A stretch of DNA of 64,000 nt from Ectopseudomonas toyotomiensis (GCF_900115695.1 NZ_FOXK01000013.1:1-64000), one strand, 5' to 3'. Numbered from the stretch's first letter, positions 1 to 8,446 are shown. The notes: generated by a model not told the origin, from the letters alone. Program-made: numbers and translations.

Positions 1-198
1 CAGTTCTACTTCCGTACCACTGACGTGACCGGTTCGTGCGAACTGCCGGAAGGCGTTGAGATGGTAATGCCGGGCGACAACATCAAAATGGTTGTTACCC
101 TGATCAAGCCGATCGCCATGGAAGATGGTCTGCGTTTCGCGATTCGCGAAGGCGGCCGTACCGTTGGTGCTGGCGTGGTTGCCAAGATCGTCGAGTAA
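1..198 (+). CDS. tuf: Elongation factor Tu, C-terminal end (partial)
   Basis: The window opens in frame inside a protein ending in 65 residues typical of EF-Tu domain 3 (QFYFRTTDVTGSCELPEGVE, then MPGDN and a REGGRTVGAGVV-type end). EF-Tu is the GTPase that brings aminoacyl-tRNA to the ribosome. The start lies outside the window. It is followed by a strong terminator and then the S10 operon, the usual position of tuf at the end of the str operon. The identification is very secure; which tuf copy it is cannot be told here. Confidence 0.97.
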   Translation, partial: QFYFRTTDVTGSCELPEGVEMVMPGDNIKMVVTLIKPIAMEDGLRFAIREGGRTVGAGVVAKIVE

Positions 199-217
199 TC
201 AACGATCTGCGGTATGG

Positions 218-245
218 AAAAGGGCCCTTCGGGGCCCTTTTCTTT
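218..245 (+). terminator. Rho-independent terminator after tuf
   Basis: A 10-bp GC-rich stem (AAAAGGGCCC, 218-227; partner at 232-241) with a TTCG tetraloop is followed by a T-rich tract. It lies 20 bases after the tuf stop and just ahead of the S10 promoter, so it separates the str and S10 transcripts. Confidence 0.93.
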
Positions 246-260
246 TGGACTGGTTAAAAG

Positions 261-289
261 TTGACACCCCTGGGGGGCATCCGTACAAT
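261..289 (+). promoter_or_regulatory. Sigma-70 promoter of the S10 operon
   Basis: TTGACA at 261-266 and TACAAT at 284-289 are separated by exactly 17 bases, giving 11 of 12 consensus positions. Transcription would start near 296 and leave a leader of about 58 bases before rpsJ, short compared with the long L4-binding leader of E. coli S10. Confidence 0.85.
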
Positions 290-353
290 TGCGCCTCCCT
301 CGAGCGGGCGTAGTCCGTCTGTGGGGATTAGCAGCTTGGAATCTGAGGTCAAA

Positions 354-665
354 ATGCAAAACCAACAAATCCGTATTCGGTTGAAGGCTTTTGACCATCG
401 CCTGATCGATCAATCTACCCAGGAAATCGTGGAAACCGCGAAACGTACTGGTGCTCAGGTGCGTGGTCCGATTCCTCTGCCTACTCGTAAGGAGCGGTAC
501 ACCGTTCTGGTCTCCCCGCACGTCAACAAAGACGCGCGCGATCAGTACGAAATCCGCACTCATAAGCGTGTTCTGGACATCGTCCAGCCGACGGATAAAA
601 CCGTTGACGCGCTGATGAAGCTTGACCTTGCGGCAGGCGTGGAAGTGCAGATCAGCCTCGGCTAA
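354..665 (+). CDS. rpsJ: 30S ribosomal protein S10
   Basis: A protein of 103 residues (MQNQQIRIRLKAFDHRLIDQ...) matches the usual length and sequence of S10 (NusE), a 30S head protein that also joins NusB in antitermination; nusB is in this window at 41966. The start at 354 is preferred over an upstream in-frame ATG at 261 because family homology begins there and GAGG lies about 6 bases upstream. The upstream ATG would overlap the promoter. First gene of the S10 operon. Confidence 0.98.
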   Translation: MQNQQIRIRLKAFDHRLIDQSTQEIVETAKRTGAQVRGPIPLPTRKERYTVLVSPHVNKDARDQYEIRTHKRVLDIVQPTDKTVDALMKLDLAAGVEVQISLG

Positions 666-748
666 AACCTGGCGGTTTTAGTCGTGTAACGCTCTGAAAT
701 GGGCGGCCATAGCGGGTGAAAGCCCCGTACACTCATGAGGTTTACAAC

Positions 749-1378
749 ATGACTATTGGTGTAGTCGGTCGTAAAGCGGGTATGACCCGTATTTTCACCG
801 AAGAAGGTGTCTCCATTCCGGTTACGGTCATCGAGATCGAGCCGAATCGCGTCACCCAGTTTAAAACCGAAGAATCCGATGGCTATCGCGCAGTGCAAGT
901 CACTGTTGGCGAGCGTCGTGCTTCGCGTGTTACAGCAGCTCAAGCTGGCCACTTCGCCAAGGCGAACGTCGCGGCAGGTCGTACCGTTCTGGAGTTCCGT
1001 CTTGAAGAAGGCGACTACCAGGCTGGCGATCTGATCAACGCTGAAATTTTCCAAGCTGGTCAACTGGTGGATGTCACCGGTCAGTCCAAAGGTAAAGGCT
1101 TCGCCGGTACCATCAAGCGTTGGAACTTCCGCGGCCAGGACAACACTCACGGCAACTCCGTGTCCCACCGTGTTCCGGGTTCCATTGGCCAGTGCCAGAC
1201 CCCGGGTCGCGTATTCAAGGGCAAGAAGATGTCCGGCCACATGGGTGCTGAGCGCGTTACCGTGCAGTCCCTGGAAGTCGTGCGCGTAGACGCCGAGCGT
1301 AATCTGCTGCTGGTCAAGGGTGCCGTTCCTGGCGCTACTGGCGGCGACGTTATCGTTCGTCCGGCTGCCAAGGCGTAA
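749..1378 (+). CDS. rplC: 50S ribosomal protein L3
   Basis: L3, 209 residues, an early-assembly 23S rRNA binder. The conserved loop GSIGQCQTPGR near residues 144-153 contains Gln150, the residue that PrmB methylates in E. coli. The start at 749 (MTIGVVGRKAGMTRIF) is chosen over an in-frame ATG 33 bases upstream because L3 proteins begin here and GAGG precedes it. The 83-base gap after rpsJ holds no evident extra gene. Confidence 0.98.
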   Translation: MTIGVVGRKAGMTRIFTEEGVSIPVTVIEIEPNRVTQFKTEESDGYRAVQVTVGERRASRVTAAQAGHFAKANVAAGRTVLEFRLEEGDYQAGDLINAEIFQAGQLVDVTGQSKGKGFAGTIKRWNFRGQDNTHGNSVSHRVPGSIGQCQTPGRVFKGKKMSGHMGAERVTVQSLEVVRVDAERNLLLVKGAVPGATGGDVIVRPAAKA

Positions 1379-1392
1379 GGGGAGAATCTGAG

Positions 1393-1995
1393 ATGCAATT
1401 GAATGTAAATGGCGCTCAGGCGATCGAAGTGTCCGAAGCGACCTTCGGTGGCGAGTTCAACGAGACACTGGTTCACCAAGCAGTCGTGGCCTACATGGCT
1501 GGCGGCCGTCAGGGCACCAAAGGTCAGAAGTCCCGTTCCGACGTTTCCGGTGGCGGTAAGCGCCCATGGCGTCAGAAGGGCACTGGTCGTGCTCGTGCTG
1601 GTACCACTCGTGGTCCGATCTGGCGTGGCGGTGGTGTGACCTTCGCAGCGTCCACCCGCAACCACGAGCAAAAGCTGAACAAGAAGATGTACCGCGCAGC
1701 TCTGCGCTCCATCCTTGCTGAGCTCGTTCGTACCGACCGTCTGGTCGTGGTCGAAGACTTCGCCGTTGATGCGCCGAAGACCAAGACCCTGCTGGCCAAA
1801 CTCAATGGCCTGGGCCTGACCGACGTGCTGATCGTATCCGACGCTGTCGATGAGAACCTGTACCTGGCTGCCCGCAACCTGCCGCACGTTGATGTACGTG
1901 ACGTCCAGGGTTCCGATCCGGTCAGCCTGATCGCGTACGAGAAGGTGCTGGTCACCGTTTCGGCCGTGAAGAAATTCGAGGAGCTGCTGGGATGA
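1393..1995 (+). CDS. rplD: 50S ribosomal protein L4
   Basis: L4, 200 residues, with the long arginine- and glycine-rich tunnel-lining loop (KSRSDVSGGGKRPWRQKGTG, about residues 44-63). In E. coli L4 also represses its own operon by binding the S10 leader; whether that holds with the short leader here is unknown. The stop overlaps the rplW start by 4 bases (ATGA), showing translational coupling. Confidence 0.98.
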   Translation: MQLNVNGAQAIEVSEATFGGEFNETLVHQAVVAYMAGGRQGTKGQKSRSDVSGGGKRPWRQKGTGRARAGTTRGPIWRGGGVTFAASTRNHEQKLNKKMYRAALRSILAELVRTDRLVVVEDFAVDAPKTKTLLAKLNGLGLTDVLIVSDAVDENLYLAARNLPHVDVRDVQGSDPVSLIAYEKVLVTVSAVKKFEELLG

Positions 1996-2291
1996 ACCAG
2001 GAACGCGTATTCAAAGTGCTGCTTGGCCCGCACATCTCCGAGAAGGCCACGGTTCTGGCTGACAAGCAAGGTCAGTTCGTTTTCAAAGTCGCTACCGATG
2101 CGACCAAGCTGGAAATCAAGAAGGCTGTCGAAGGCCTGTTCGGCGTGAAGGTTGAGCGCGTTACTACCCAGAACGTTCTGGGTAAGAGCAAGCGCACCGC
2201 TCGCGGTCTGGGCAAGCGTAACGACTGGAAGAAGGCAGTTATCTCCCTTCAGCCGGGCCAAGAACTCGATTTCACCAGCAGTGCTGAGTAA
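1992..2291 (+). CDS. rplW: 50S ribosomal protein L23
   Basis: L23, 99 residues, sits at the polypeptide exit site and docks trigger factor and SRP. It begins MNQERVFKVLLGPHISEKAT. The ATG overlaps the rplD stop by 4 bases. Confidence 0.98.
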   Translation: MNQERVFKVLLGPHISEKATVLADKQGQFVFKVATDATKLEIKKAVEGLFGVKVERVTTQNVLGKSKRTARGLGKRNDWKKAVISLQPGQELDFTSSAE

Positions 2292-2305
2292 GGAAGGGGT
2301 GCATC

Positions 2306-3130
2306 ATGGCAATCGTTAAATGCAAACCGACTTCCGCTGGCCGCCGTTTTGTGGTCAAGGTGGTCAATCAGGAGCTGCACAAAGGCGCTCCGTACGCTCC
2401 GCTGCTCGAGAAAAAGTCGAAGTCCGGTGGTCGTAACAACAATGGCCGTATTACCACCCGTCATATCGGTGGTGGTCATAAGCAGCATTACCGTCTGGTC
2501 GACTTCCGTCGCAACGACAAGGATGGCATTCCTGCCACCGTCGAACGCGTGGAATACGATCCGAACCGTACTGCTCACATCGCTCTGCTGAAGTACGCTG
2601 ACGGCGAACGTCGCTACATCATCGCTCCGAAGGGCGTTTCTGCTGGCGACCAGCTGATTGCGGGCATCATGGCTCCGATCAAGCCGGGCAACAGCCTGCA
2701 GCTGCGCAACATTCCGGTAGGTTCGACCGTTCACGGTATCGAGCTGAAGCCGGGTAAAGGTGCTCAGATCGCTCGTTCCGCTGGTGCTTCCGCTCAGCTG
2801 ATCGCTCGTGAAGGTGCCTATGTGACTCTGCGTCTGCGCTCCGGCGAAATGCGCAAAGTCCTTTCCGAGTGCCGTGCGACCCTGGGCGAAGTCTCGAACT
2901 CCGAGCACAGCCTGCGTTCGCTGGGTAAGGCCGGTGCCAAGCGCTGGCGCGGTGTTCGTCCGACCGTTCGTGGTGTTGCCATGAACCCGGTTGATCACCC
3001 GCACGGTGGTGGTGAGGGTCGTACCTCCGGTGGTCGTCATCCGGTGTCGCCATGGGGCTTCCCGACCAAGGGCGCGAAAACCCGTGCTAACAAGCGCACC
3101 GACAACATGATCGTCCGTCGTCGCAAGTAA
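2306..3130 (+). CDS. rplB: 50S ribosomal protein L2
   Basis: L2, 274 residues, a peptidyl-transferase-centre assembly protein. The conserved MNPVDHPHGGGEG motif (about 226-238) contains the His near 231 equivalent to the essential E. coli His229. GGAAGGGG lies just before the start. Confidence 0.98.
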   Translation: MAIVKCKPTSAGRRFVVKVVNQELHKGAPYAPLLEKKSKSGGRNNNGRITTRHIGGGHKQHYRLVDFRRNDKDGIPATVERVEYDPNRTAHIALLKYADGERRYIIAPKGVSAGDQLIAGIMAPIKPGNSLQLRNIPVGSTVHGIELKPGKGAQIARSAGASAQLIAREGAYVTLRLRSGEMRKVLSECRATLGEVSNSEHSLRSLGKAGAKRWRGVRPTVRGVAMNPVDHPHGGGEGRTSGGRHPVSPWGFPTKGAKTRANKRTDNMIVRRRK

Positions 3131-3146
3131 ATAGAGGGATACGACA

Positions 3147-3422
3147 GTGCCACGTTCTCTGAAAAAAGGTCCTTTTATCGATCTTCACCTACTGAAGAAG
3201 GTCGAAGCGGCGGTGGAAAAGAACGAACGCAAACCGGTTAAGACCTGGTCGCGTCGTTCCATGATCCTGCCGCAGATGGTCGGTCTGACCATCGCTGTGC
3301 ATAACGGTCGTCAACATGTCCCGGTCCTCGTGAACGAAGACATGGTCGGCCACAAACTGGGCGAATTTGCCGGCACGCGTACCTATCGTGGTCACGTTGC
3401 CGACAAGAAAGGCAAGCGTTAA
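3147..3422 (+). CDS. rpsS: 30S ribosomal protein S19
   Basis: S19, 91 residues ([19 protein letters not shown]...), a 30S head protein binding 16S rRNA with S13. The initiator is GTG, with GAGGGATACGACA in front of it. No in-frame ATG would keep the conserved N-terminus. Confidence 0.97.
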
Positions 3423-3433
3423 GGGGTTTGGAA

Positions 3434-3766
3434 ATGGAAGTAGCCGCTAAGTTGTCGGGCGCTCGCATCTCCGCCCAGAAAGCTCGCCTGGTCGCCGACC
3501 AGATCCGCGGGAAGAAGGTGGGCGAAGCGCTCAACCTGCTGGCTTTCAGCAGCAAGAAAGCCGCCGAGATCATGAAGAAAGTGCTGGAGTCGGCCGTTGC
3601 CAACGCCGAGCACAACGAAGGCGCAGACGTTGATGACCTGAAGGTCAGCACCGTTTTCGTCAACGAAGGGCGTTCGCTTAAGCGCATCATGCCGCGTGCC
3701 AAAGGCCGTGCTGATCGCATCGTCAAGCGGTCTTGCCATATCACTGTCAAGGTTGCGGACAAGTAA
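3434..3766 (+). CDS. rplV: 50S ribosomal protein L22
   Basis: L22, 110 residues ([22 protein letters not shown]...), lines the exit tunnel; its beta-hairpin is the site of macrolide-resistance changes in other bacteria. The ATG at 3434 follows AAGGGG and gives the standard length; a TTG two codons earlier is less likely. Confidence 0.98.
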
Positions 3767-3779
3767 CGGAGTCGATCAG

Positions 3780-4466
3780 ATGGGTCAGAAAGTACATCCC
3801 GTTGGCATCCGCCTGGGAATCGTCAAGGATCACACTTCGGTTTGGTATGCAGATGGTCGCACTTACGCCGACTACCTGAATGCCGACCTGAAGGTTCGTG
3901 CATACCTGCAAGACAAACTAAAAAGCGCGTCCGTTAGCCGTATCGACATCGCTCGTCCGGCTCAAACCGCACGCATCACCATCCACACCGCTCGTCCCGG
4001 TATCGTGATCGGCAAGAAAGGTGAAGATGTTGAGAAGCTGCGTCAGGACCTGACCAAGCAAATGGGTGTGCCGGTGCACATCAACATCGAAGAGATCCGC
4101 AAGCCGGAGCTCGACGGTATGCTGGTTGCACAGAGCGTAGCTCAGCAGCTGGAGCGCCGCGTAATGTTCCGTCGCGCCATGAAGCGCGCTGTACAGAACG
4201 CCATGCGTATTGGTGCCAAGGGCATCAAGATCCAGGTGAGTGGTCGTCTTGGTGGCGCTGAAATCGCCCGTACCGAGTGGTATCGCGAAGGTCGTGTGCC
4301 CCTGCACACTCTGCGTGCAGATATCGATTACGCCACCTACGAAGCGCACACCACTTACGGTGTGATCGGCGTCAAGGTTTGGATCTTCAAGGGTGAGGTC
4401 ATTGGTGGCCGCACTGAAGAGCTGAAGCCGCAAGCGCCCGCTCCTCGTAAAGCTGCTAAGAAATAA
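3780..4466 (+). CDS. rpsC: 30S ribosomal protein S3
   Basis: S3, 228 residues (MGQKVHPVGIRLGIVKDHTS...). It has the type-II KH domain with RPGIVIGKKGEDVEKL and a charged tail ending in RKAAKK. It forms part of the mRNA entry channel and helicase. The start at 3780 is set by family homology; an in-frame upstream extension to 3696 lies inside rplV. Confidence 0.98.
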   Translation: MGQKVHPVGIRLGIVKDHTSVWYADGRTYADYLNADLKVRAYLQDKLKSASVSRIDIARPAQTARITIHTARPGIVIGKKGEDVEKLRQDLTKQMGVPVHINIEEIRKPELDGMLVAQSVAQQLERRVMFRRAMKRAVQNAMRIGAKGIKIQVSGRLGGAEIARTEWYREGRVPLHTLRADIDYATYEAHTTYGVIGVKVWIFKGEVIGGRTEELKPQAPAPRKAAKK

Positions 4467-4478
4467 GGAGTACGCATC

Positions 4479-4892
4479 ATGTTGCAACCAAAGCGTACGA
4501 AGTTCCGCAAGCAGATGACCGGCCACAACCGTGGTCTGGCTCAGCGCGGTAGCAAGGTCAGCTTCGGCGAGTTCGCGCTGAAGTCTGTAGCCCGCGGTCG
4601 TCTCACCGCCCGTCAGATCGAGTCCGCTCGTCGTGCTCTGACTCGTCACGTAAAACGTGGCGGCAAGATCTGGATTCGCGTATTCCCGGACAAGCCGGTT
4701 ACCAAGAAGCCTCTCGAAGTGCGGATGGGTAAAGGTAAGGGTGGCGTCGAATATTGGGTAGCCCAGATCCAGCCAGGCAAGGTCCTGTACGAGATCGAAG
4801 GCGTTTCCGAAGAGCTGGCGCGCGAGGCTTTCGCCCTGGCTGCTGCAAAGCTGCCGCTCGCCACCACCTTTGTTAAGCGGACGGTGATGTGA
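4479..4892 (+). CDS. rplP: 50S ribosomal protein L16
   Basis: L16, 137 residues, binds near the A and P tRNA sites. The segment VRMGKGKGGVEYW is present; its Arg is the residue hydroxylated in E. coli L16. AAGGAG precedes the ATG. The stop TGA shares one base with the rpmC ATG. Confidence 0.98.
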   Translation: MLQPKRTKFRKQMTGHNRGLAQRGSKVSFGEFALKSVARGRLTARQIESARRALTRHVKRGGKIWIRVFPDKPVTKKPLEVRMGKGKGGVEYWVAQIQPGKVLYEIEGVSEELAREAFALAAAKLPLATTFVKRTVM

Positions 4893-5083
4893 TGAAAGCG
4901 ACCGAACTTCGTGAAAAAACCGCACAGCAACTGAACGAGCAACTGCTCGGTCTGCTGCGCGACCAGTTCAATCTGCGCATGCAGAAAGCAACTGGCCAGT
5001 TGGGGCAGTCTCACCTGCTCTCGCAAGTTAAGCGCGACATCGCTCGTGTGAAAACTGTGCTCAACCAGCAGGCAGGTAAGTGA
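4892..5083 (+). CDS. rpmC: 50S ribosomal protein L29
   Basis: L29, 63 residues (MKATELREKTAQQLNEQLLG...), a helical protein next to L23 at the exit site. The ATG at 4892 is chosen over a GTG one codon earlier; it overlaps the rplP stop by one base. Confidence 0.97.
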   Translation: MKATELREKTAQQLNEQLLGLLRDQFNLRMQKATGQLGQSHLLSQVKRDIARVKTVLNQQAGK

Positions 5084-5085
5084 TC

Positions 5086-5352
5086 ATGGCTGAAGCCGAA
5101 AAAACAGTCCGTACGCTGACCGGCCGTGTTGTCAGCGACAAGATGGACAAGACCATCACCGTTCTGATCGAGCGCCGTGTAAAGCACCCGATCTACGGTA
5201 AATACGTCAAGCGTTCGACCAAACTGCACGCTCACGACGAAACCAACCAGTGCAAGATCGGCGACAAGGTTTCCATTCGCGAAACCCGTCCGCAGTCCAA
5301 GACCAAGTCCTGGGCTCTGGTTGAAGTCGTCGAACGCGCAGTTGACGTCTAA
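5086..5352 (+). CDS. rpsQ: 30S ribosomal protein S17
   Basis: S17, 88 residues (MAEAEKTVRTLTGRVVSDKM...), an OB-fold primary 16S binder. Last gene of the classical S10 operon, 2 bases after rpmC. An in-frame GTG at 5080 would add MI but lies in the rpmC stop region. Confidence 0.97.
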   Translation: MAEAEKTVRTLTGRVVSDKMDKTITVLIERRVKHPIYGKYVKRSTKLHAHDETNQCKIGDKVSIRETRPQSKTKSWALVEVVERAVDV

Positions 5353-5375
5353 GGGCTAGGGGTCGGAGAAATTTT

Positions 5376-5744
5376 ATGATTCAGACTCAATCCATGCTCG
5401 ATGTTGCTGATAACAGTGGTGCACGTCGCGTTATGTGCATCAAGGTGCTGGGCGGCTCTCATCGTCGCTACGCCGGCATCGGCGACATCATCAAGGTCAC
5501 CGTCAAGGAAGCAATTCCGCGCGGCAAAGTGAAGAAAGGTCAGGTCATGACCGCAGTGGTTGTTCGTACCCGTCACGGCGTTCGTCGTGCCGACGGTTCG
5601 ATCATTCGCTTCGACGGCAACGCTGCTGTTCTGCTGAACAACAAGCAAGAGCCGATCGGTACCCGTATCTTCGGGCCAGTGACCCGTGAACTGCGTTCCG
5701 AGAAGTTCATGAAGATCGTCTCGCTCGCCCCTGAAGTGCTTTAA
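5376..5744 (+). CDS. rplN: 50S ribosomal protein L14
   Basis: L14, 122 residues (MIQTQSMLDVADNSGARRVM...), contacts the 30S subunit and binds the silencing factor RsfS. First gene of the spc group, with GGTCGGAG upstream. I see no strong promoter in the 23-base gap, so it is probably read through from S10. Confidence 0.98.
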   Translation: MIQTQSMLDVADNSGARRVMCIKVLGGSHRRYAGIGDIIKVTVKEAIPRGKVKKGQVMTAVVVRTRHGVRRADGSIIRFDGNAAVLLNNKQEPIGTRIFGPVTRELRSEKFMKIVSLAPEVL

Positions 5745-5755
5745 GGAGATCCGAC

Positions 5756-6070
5756 ATGCAAAAGATTCGTCGTGACGACGAGATCATCGTGATCGCCGGC
5801 AAAGACAAAGGTAAGCGCGGTAAGGTGCTCAAGGTTCTCGCTGACGACCGTCTGGTCGTCGGTGGCATCAACCTGGTGAAGCGTCATACCAAGCCGAACC
5901 CGATGTCGGGCGTTCAAGGCGGTATCGTCGAGAAAGAAGCGCCTCTGCACGCTTCCAACGTTGCCATCTTCAACTCTGAAACCAACAAGGCTGACCGCGT
6001 TGGCTTCAAGACCGAAGACGGCAAGAAAATTCGTGTCTTCAAGTCCACCCAGAAGCCGGTTGGCGCTTGA
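5756..6070 (+). CDS. rplX: 50S ribosomal protein L24
   Basis: L24, 104 residues, has the KOW motif near the N-terminus (DEIIVIAGKDKGKRGKVLKV) and initiates 50S assembly. AAGGAG lies 7 bases before the ATG. Confidence 0.98.
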   Translation: MQKIRRDDEIIVIAGKDKGKRGKVLKVLADDRLVVGGINLVKRHTKPNPMSGVQGGIVEKEAPLHASNVAIFNSETNKADRVGFKTEDGKKIRVFKSTQKPVGA

Positions 6071-6089
6071 GAATCCGTAGGTAAATACC

Positions 6090-6629
6090 ATGGCACGACT
6101 GAAAGAGATTTACCGGAAGGAAATCGCGCCCAAGCTGAAGGAAGAACTGAAGCTGGCGAACGTGATGGAAGTTCCGCGCATCACCAAGATCACCCTGAAC
6201 ATGGGCCTGGGCGAAGCGATCGGTGACAAGAAGATCATCGAAAACGCTGTTGCCGACCTCGAGAAGATTACCGGTCAGAAAGTCGTTGTGACTCATGCCC
6301 GCAAGTCGATCGCCGGTTTCAAGGTTCGTGAAGGTTGGCCGATTGGCGTCAAGGTCACTCTGCGTCGCGAGCGTATGTACGAGTTCCTGGATCGTCTGCT
6401 GTCCATCTCCCTGCCGCGCGTGCGTGACTTCCGCGGCCTGAATGCCAAGTCCTTCGATGGTCGTGGCAACTACAGCATGGGCGTGAAAGAGCAGATCATC
6501 TTCCCGGAAATCGATTACGACAAAATCGATGCGCTGCGTGGTCTGGACATCACCCTGACTACCACTGCCCGTAACGATGATGAAGGCCGCGCTCTGCTGC
6601 GTGCTTTCAACTTCCCGTTCCGCAACTGA
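6090..6629 (+). CDS. rplE: 50S ribosomal protein L5
   Basis: L5, 179 residues, binds 5S rRNA in the central protuberance. It carries the conserved ITKITLNMGLGEA and ARKSIAGFKVREGWPIG segments. In E. coli the S8 repressor binds at the start of this gene; I did not resolve such a structure here. Confidence 0.98.
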   Translation: MARLKEIYRKEIAPKLKEELKLANVMEVPRITKITLNMGLGEAIGDKKIIENAVADLEKITGQKVVVTHARKSIAGFKVREGWPIGVKVTLRRERMYEFLDRLLSISLPRVRDFRGLNAKSFDGRGNYSMGVKEQIIFPEIDYDKIDALRGLDITLTTTARNDDEGRALLRAFNFPFRN

Positions 6630-6643
6630 TCGGAGTCTGGATA

Positions 6644-6949
6644 ATGGCCAAGACAAGCATGAAGAACCGCGAGCTGAAGCGTCAGCAAACGGTTGCCAAG
6701 TACGCCAAGAAGCGTGCCGAGCTGAAAGCCACCATCGCTAACCCGAACACCAGTCCGGAAGCGCGTTGGGAAGCTCAGGTCGCTCTGCAGAAGCAACCAC
6801 GTGACGCCAGCGCCTCGCGCCTGCGTAACCGTTGCCGCATCACCGGCCGTCCGCACGGCGTTTACCGCAAGTTCGGTCTGTCGCGTAACAAGCTGCGCGA
6901 AGCCGCCATGCGCGGTGACGTACCGGGCCTGGTGAAAGCCAGCTGGTAA
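6644..6949 (+). CDS. rpsN: 30S ribosomal protein S14 (zinc-independent form)
   Basis: S14, 101 residues. This is the long form without the CXXC...CXXC zinc ribbon: the only Cys lies in RNRCRITGRPHGVYRKFGLS. It is followed by an unusual 192-base spacer with hairpins and a promoter-like sequence before rpsH. Confidence 0.98.
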   Translation: MAKTSMKNRELKRQQTVAKYAKKRAELKATIANPNTSPEARWEAQVALQKQPRDASASRLRNRCRITGRPHGVYRKFGLSRNKLREAAMRGDVPGLVKASW

Positions 6950-6966
6950 CAGCAGTAAAAAAAGCG

Positions 6967-7022
6967 AAGCCGGCCTAGTGCCGGCTTTGTCTTTATTTGA
7001 ACAAGCCCCTTTTGGGGCTTGA
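6967..7022 (+). terminator. Two tandem hairpins after rpsN
   Basis: Stem AAGCCGG/CCGGCTT (6967-6973, 6981-6987) is followed by TTGTCTTTATTTG, and a second stem AAGCCCC/GGGGCTT (7003-7009, 7014-7020) by GATTCATTTTT. Both resemble weak intrinsic terminators inside the spc operon, where essential genes continue downstream, so partial attenuation is more likely than a full stop. Confidence 0.6.
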
Positions 7023-7047
7023 TTCATTTTTGATCGGTCTCTAGAAT
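7019..7047 (+). promoter_or_regulatory. Sigma-70-like promoter upstream of rpsH
   Basis: TTGATT (7019-7024) and TAGAAT (7042-7047) are spaced by 17 bases, 9 of 12 consensus positions. It begins right after the second rpsN hairpin and could start an rpsH-to-rpmJ transcript with a leader of about 88 bases. Confidence 0.6.
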
Positions 7048-7098
7048 GTCCGGCTCTCCTGAGCCTGGTATTTCCATGCCGAGCTTTTGGATGATCCC

Positions 7099-7121
7099 AC
7101 AGCCCTCGGGCTGTTCTTTTT
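7099..7121 (+). terminator. Hairpin with T-tract in the rpsH leader
   Basis: ACAGCC/GGCTGT (7099-7104, 7109-7114) with a CTCG loop is followed by TCTTTTTG, ending about 20 bases before rpsH. It looks like a small attenuator or ribosomal-protein binding hairpin. Function is inferred from shape only. Confidence 0.45.
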
Positions 7122-7141
7122 GTATCAGGAGCGTCTAGCCC

Positions 7142-7534
7142 ATGAGTATGCAGGACCCGTTAGCGGACATGCTAACTCGTATCCGTAATGCCCAGATGGC
7201 TGAAAAGTCCGTCGTAAGCATGCCTTCTTCCACTCTGAAGGTAGCCGTAGCCAAAGTTCTGAAAGACGAAGGTTACATTGCGGGTTATGAAGTCAATGGT
7301 GAAGCCAAGCCACAACTGTCCATCGAGCTGAAGTACTTCGAAGGCCGTCCGGTCATCGAGGAAGTCAAGCGCGTGAGCCGTCCTGGCCTTCGTCAATACA
7401 AATCCGTCGATGACCTGCCGAAGGTTCGCGGCGGTCTCGGTGTTTCCATCGTCTCCACCAACAAAGGTGTGATGACGGATCGCGCTGCGCGCGCTGCCGG
7501 TGTCGGCGGCGAAGTGCTCTGCACCGTGTTCTAA
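7142..7534 (+). CDS. rpsH: 30S ribosomal protein S8
   Basis: S8, 130 residues (MSMQDPLADMLTRIRNAQMA... with C-terminal STNKGVMTDRAARAAGVGGE), a primary 16S binder and, in E. coli, translational repressor of the spc operon. AGGAG lies about 10 bases upstream of the ATG. Confidence 0.98.
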   Translation: MSMQDPLADMLTRIRNAQMAEKSVVSMPSSTLKVAVAKVLKDEGYIAGYEVNGEAKPQLSIELKYFEGRPVIEEVKRVSRPGLRQYKSVDDLPKVRGGLGVSIVSTNKGVMTDRAARAAGVGGEVLCTVF

Positions 7535-7547
7535 GGGGGGGATAAGC

Positions 7548-8081
7548 ATGTCTCGCGTTGCTAAGAACCCCGTTGTGCTGCCTGCCGGTGTCGAGATCAA
7601 ACTCGCCGGTCAGCAGCTCTCGGTCAAGGGTGCCAAGGGCGCTCTGGAACTGAACGTTCACTCGTCCGTGGAAGTGATCCAGGAAGGTAGCGAACTGCGT
7701 TTCGCCGCCCGTAATGGCGACCAGCAGAACCGCGCTATGGCCGGTACTACTCGTGCCCTGGTGAACAACATGGTCATCGGTGTCAGCCAAGGCTTCGAGC
7801 GTAAGCTGCAGCTGGTCGGCGTGGGCTACAAAGCTCAAGCCAAAGGCCAGGTGCTGAACCTCGCACTGGGCTTCTCCCACCCGATCGACTACGAACTGCC
7901 GGAAGGCGTCGTGGCTGAAACCCCGAACCAGACCGAAATCCTGATCAAGGGTATCGACAAGCAACTGGTGGGTCAGGTGGCTGCGGAAATCCGTGACTTC
8001 CGTCGTCCTGAGCCCTACAAGGGCAAAGGCGTTCGTTACGCGGATGAAGTTGTCCGTCGTAAAGAAGCCAAGAAGAAGTAA
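7548..8081 (+). CDS. rplF: 50S ribosomal protein L6
   Basis: L6, 177 residues (MSRVAKNPVVLPAGVEIKLA...), ending with the conserved RRPEPYKGKGVRYADE. The start at 7548 follows GGGGGGATAAGC; an in-frame upstream extension to 7500 falls inside rpsH and is rejected. Confidence 0.98.
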   Translation: MSRVAKNPVVLPAGVEIKLAGQQLSVKGAKGALELNVHSSVEVIQEGSELRFAARNGDQQNRAMAGTTRALVNNMVIGVSQGFERKLQLVGVGYKAQAKGQVLNLALGFSHPIDYELPEGVVAETPNQTEILIKGIDKQLVGQVAAEIRDFRRPEPYKGKGVRYADEVVRRKEAKKK

Positions 8082-8092
8082 GGGGCTGAAAA

Positions 8093-8443
8093 ATGACCGA
8101 CAAAAAAGTTACTCGTCTGCGTCGCGCTCGCAAAGCACGCCTGAAAATGCACGAGCTCGAAGCCGTGCGTCTGTGCGTGTACCGCTCTTCGCAGCACATC
8201 TACGCCCAGGTCATCTCGGCCGACGGCAGCAAGGTTCTGGCCAGCGCCTCTACCTTGGACAAAGCACTGCGTGATGGCGCCACCGGCAACGTCGACGCAG
8301 CCAAGAAAGTTGGTGCGCTGGTTGCTGAGCGTGCGAAAGCCGCTGGTGTGACCCAGGTGGCATTCGACCGTTCTGGCTTCAAGTACCACGGCCGCGTCAA
8401 GGCGCTGGCTGATGCTGCTCGTGAAGGCGGGCTGGAGTTCTAA
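8093..8443 (+). CDS. rplR: 50S ribosomal protein L18
   Basis: L18, 116 residues, binds 5S rRNA. It has a basic N-terminus (KKVTRLRRARKARLKMHELE) and the ending DRSGFKYHGRVKALADAARE. AAGGGGCTG lies upstream. Confidence 0.98.
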   Translation: MTDKKVTRLRRARKARLKMHELEAVRLCVYRSSQHIYAQVISADGSKVLASASTLDKALRDGATGNVDAAKKVGALVAERAKAAGVTQVAFDRSGFKYHGRVKALADAAREGGLEF

Positions 8444-8446
8444 GTT

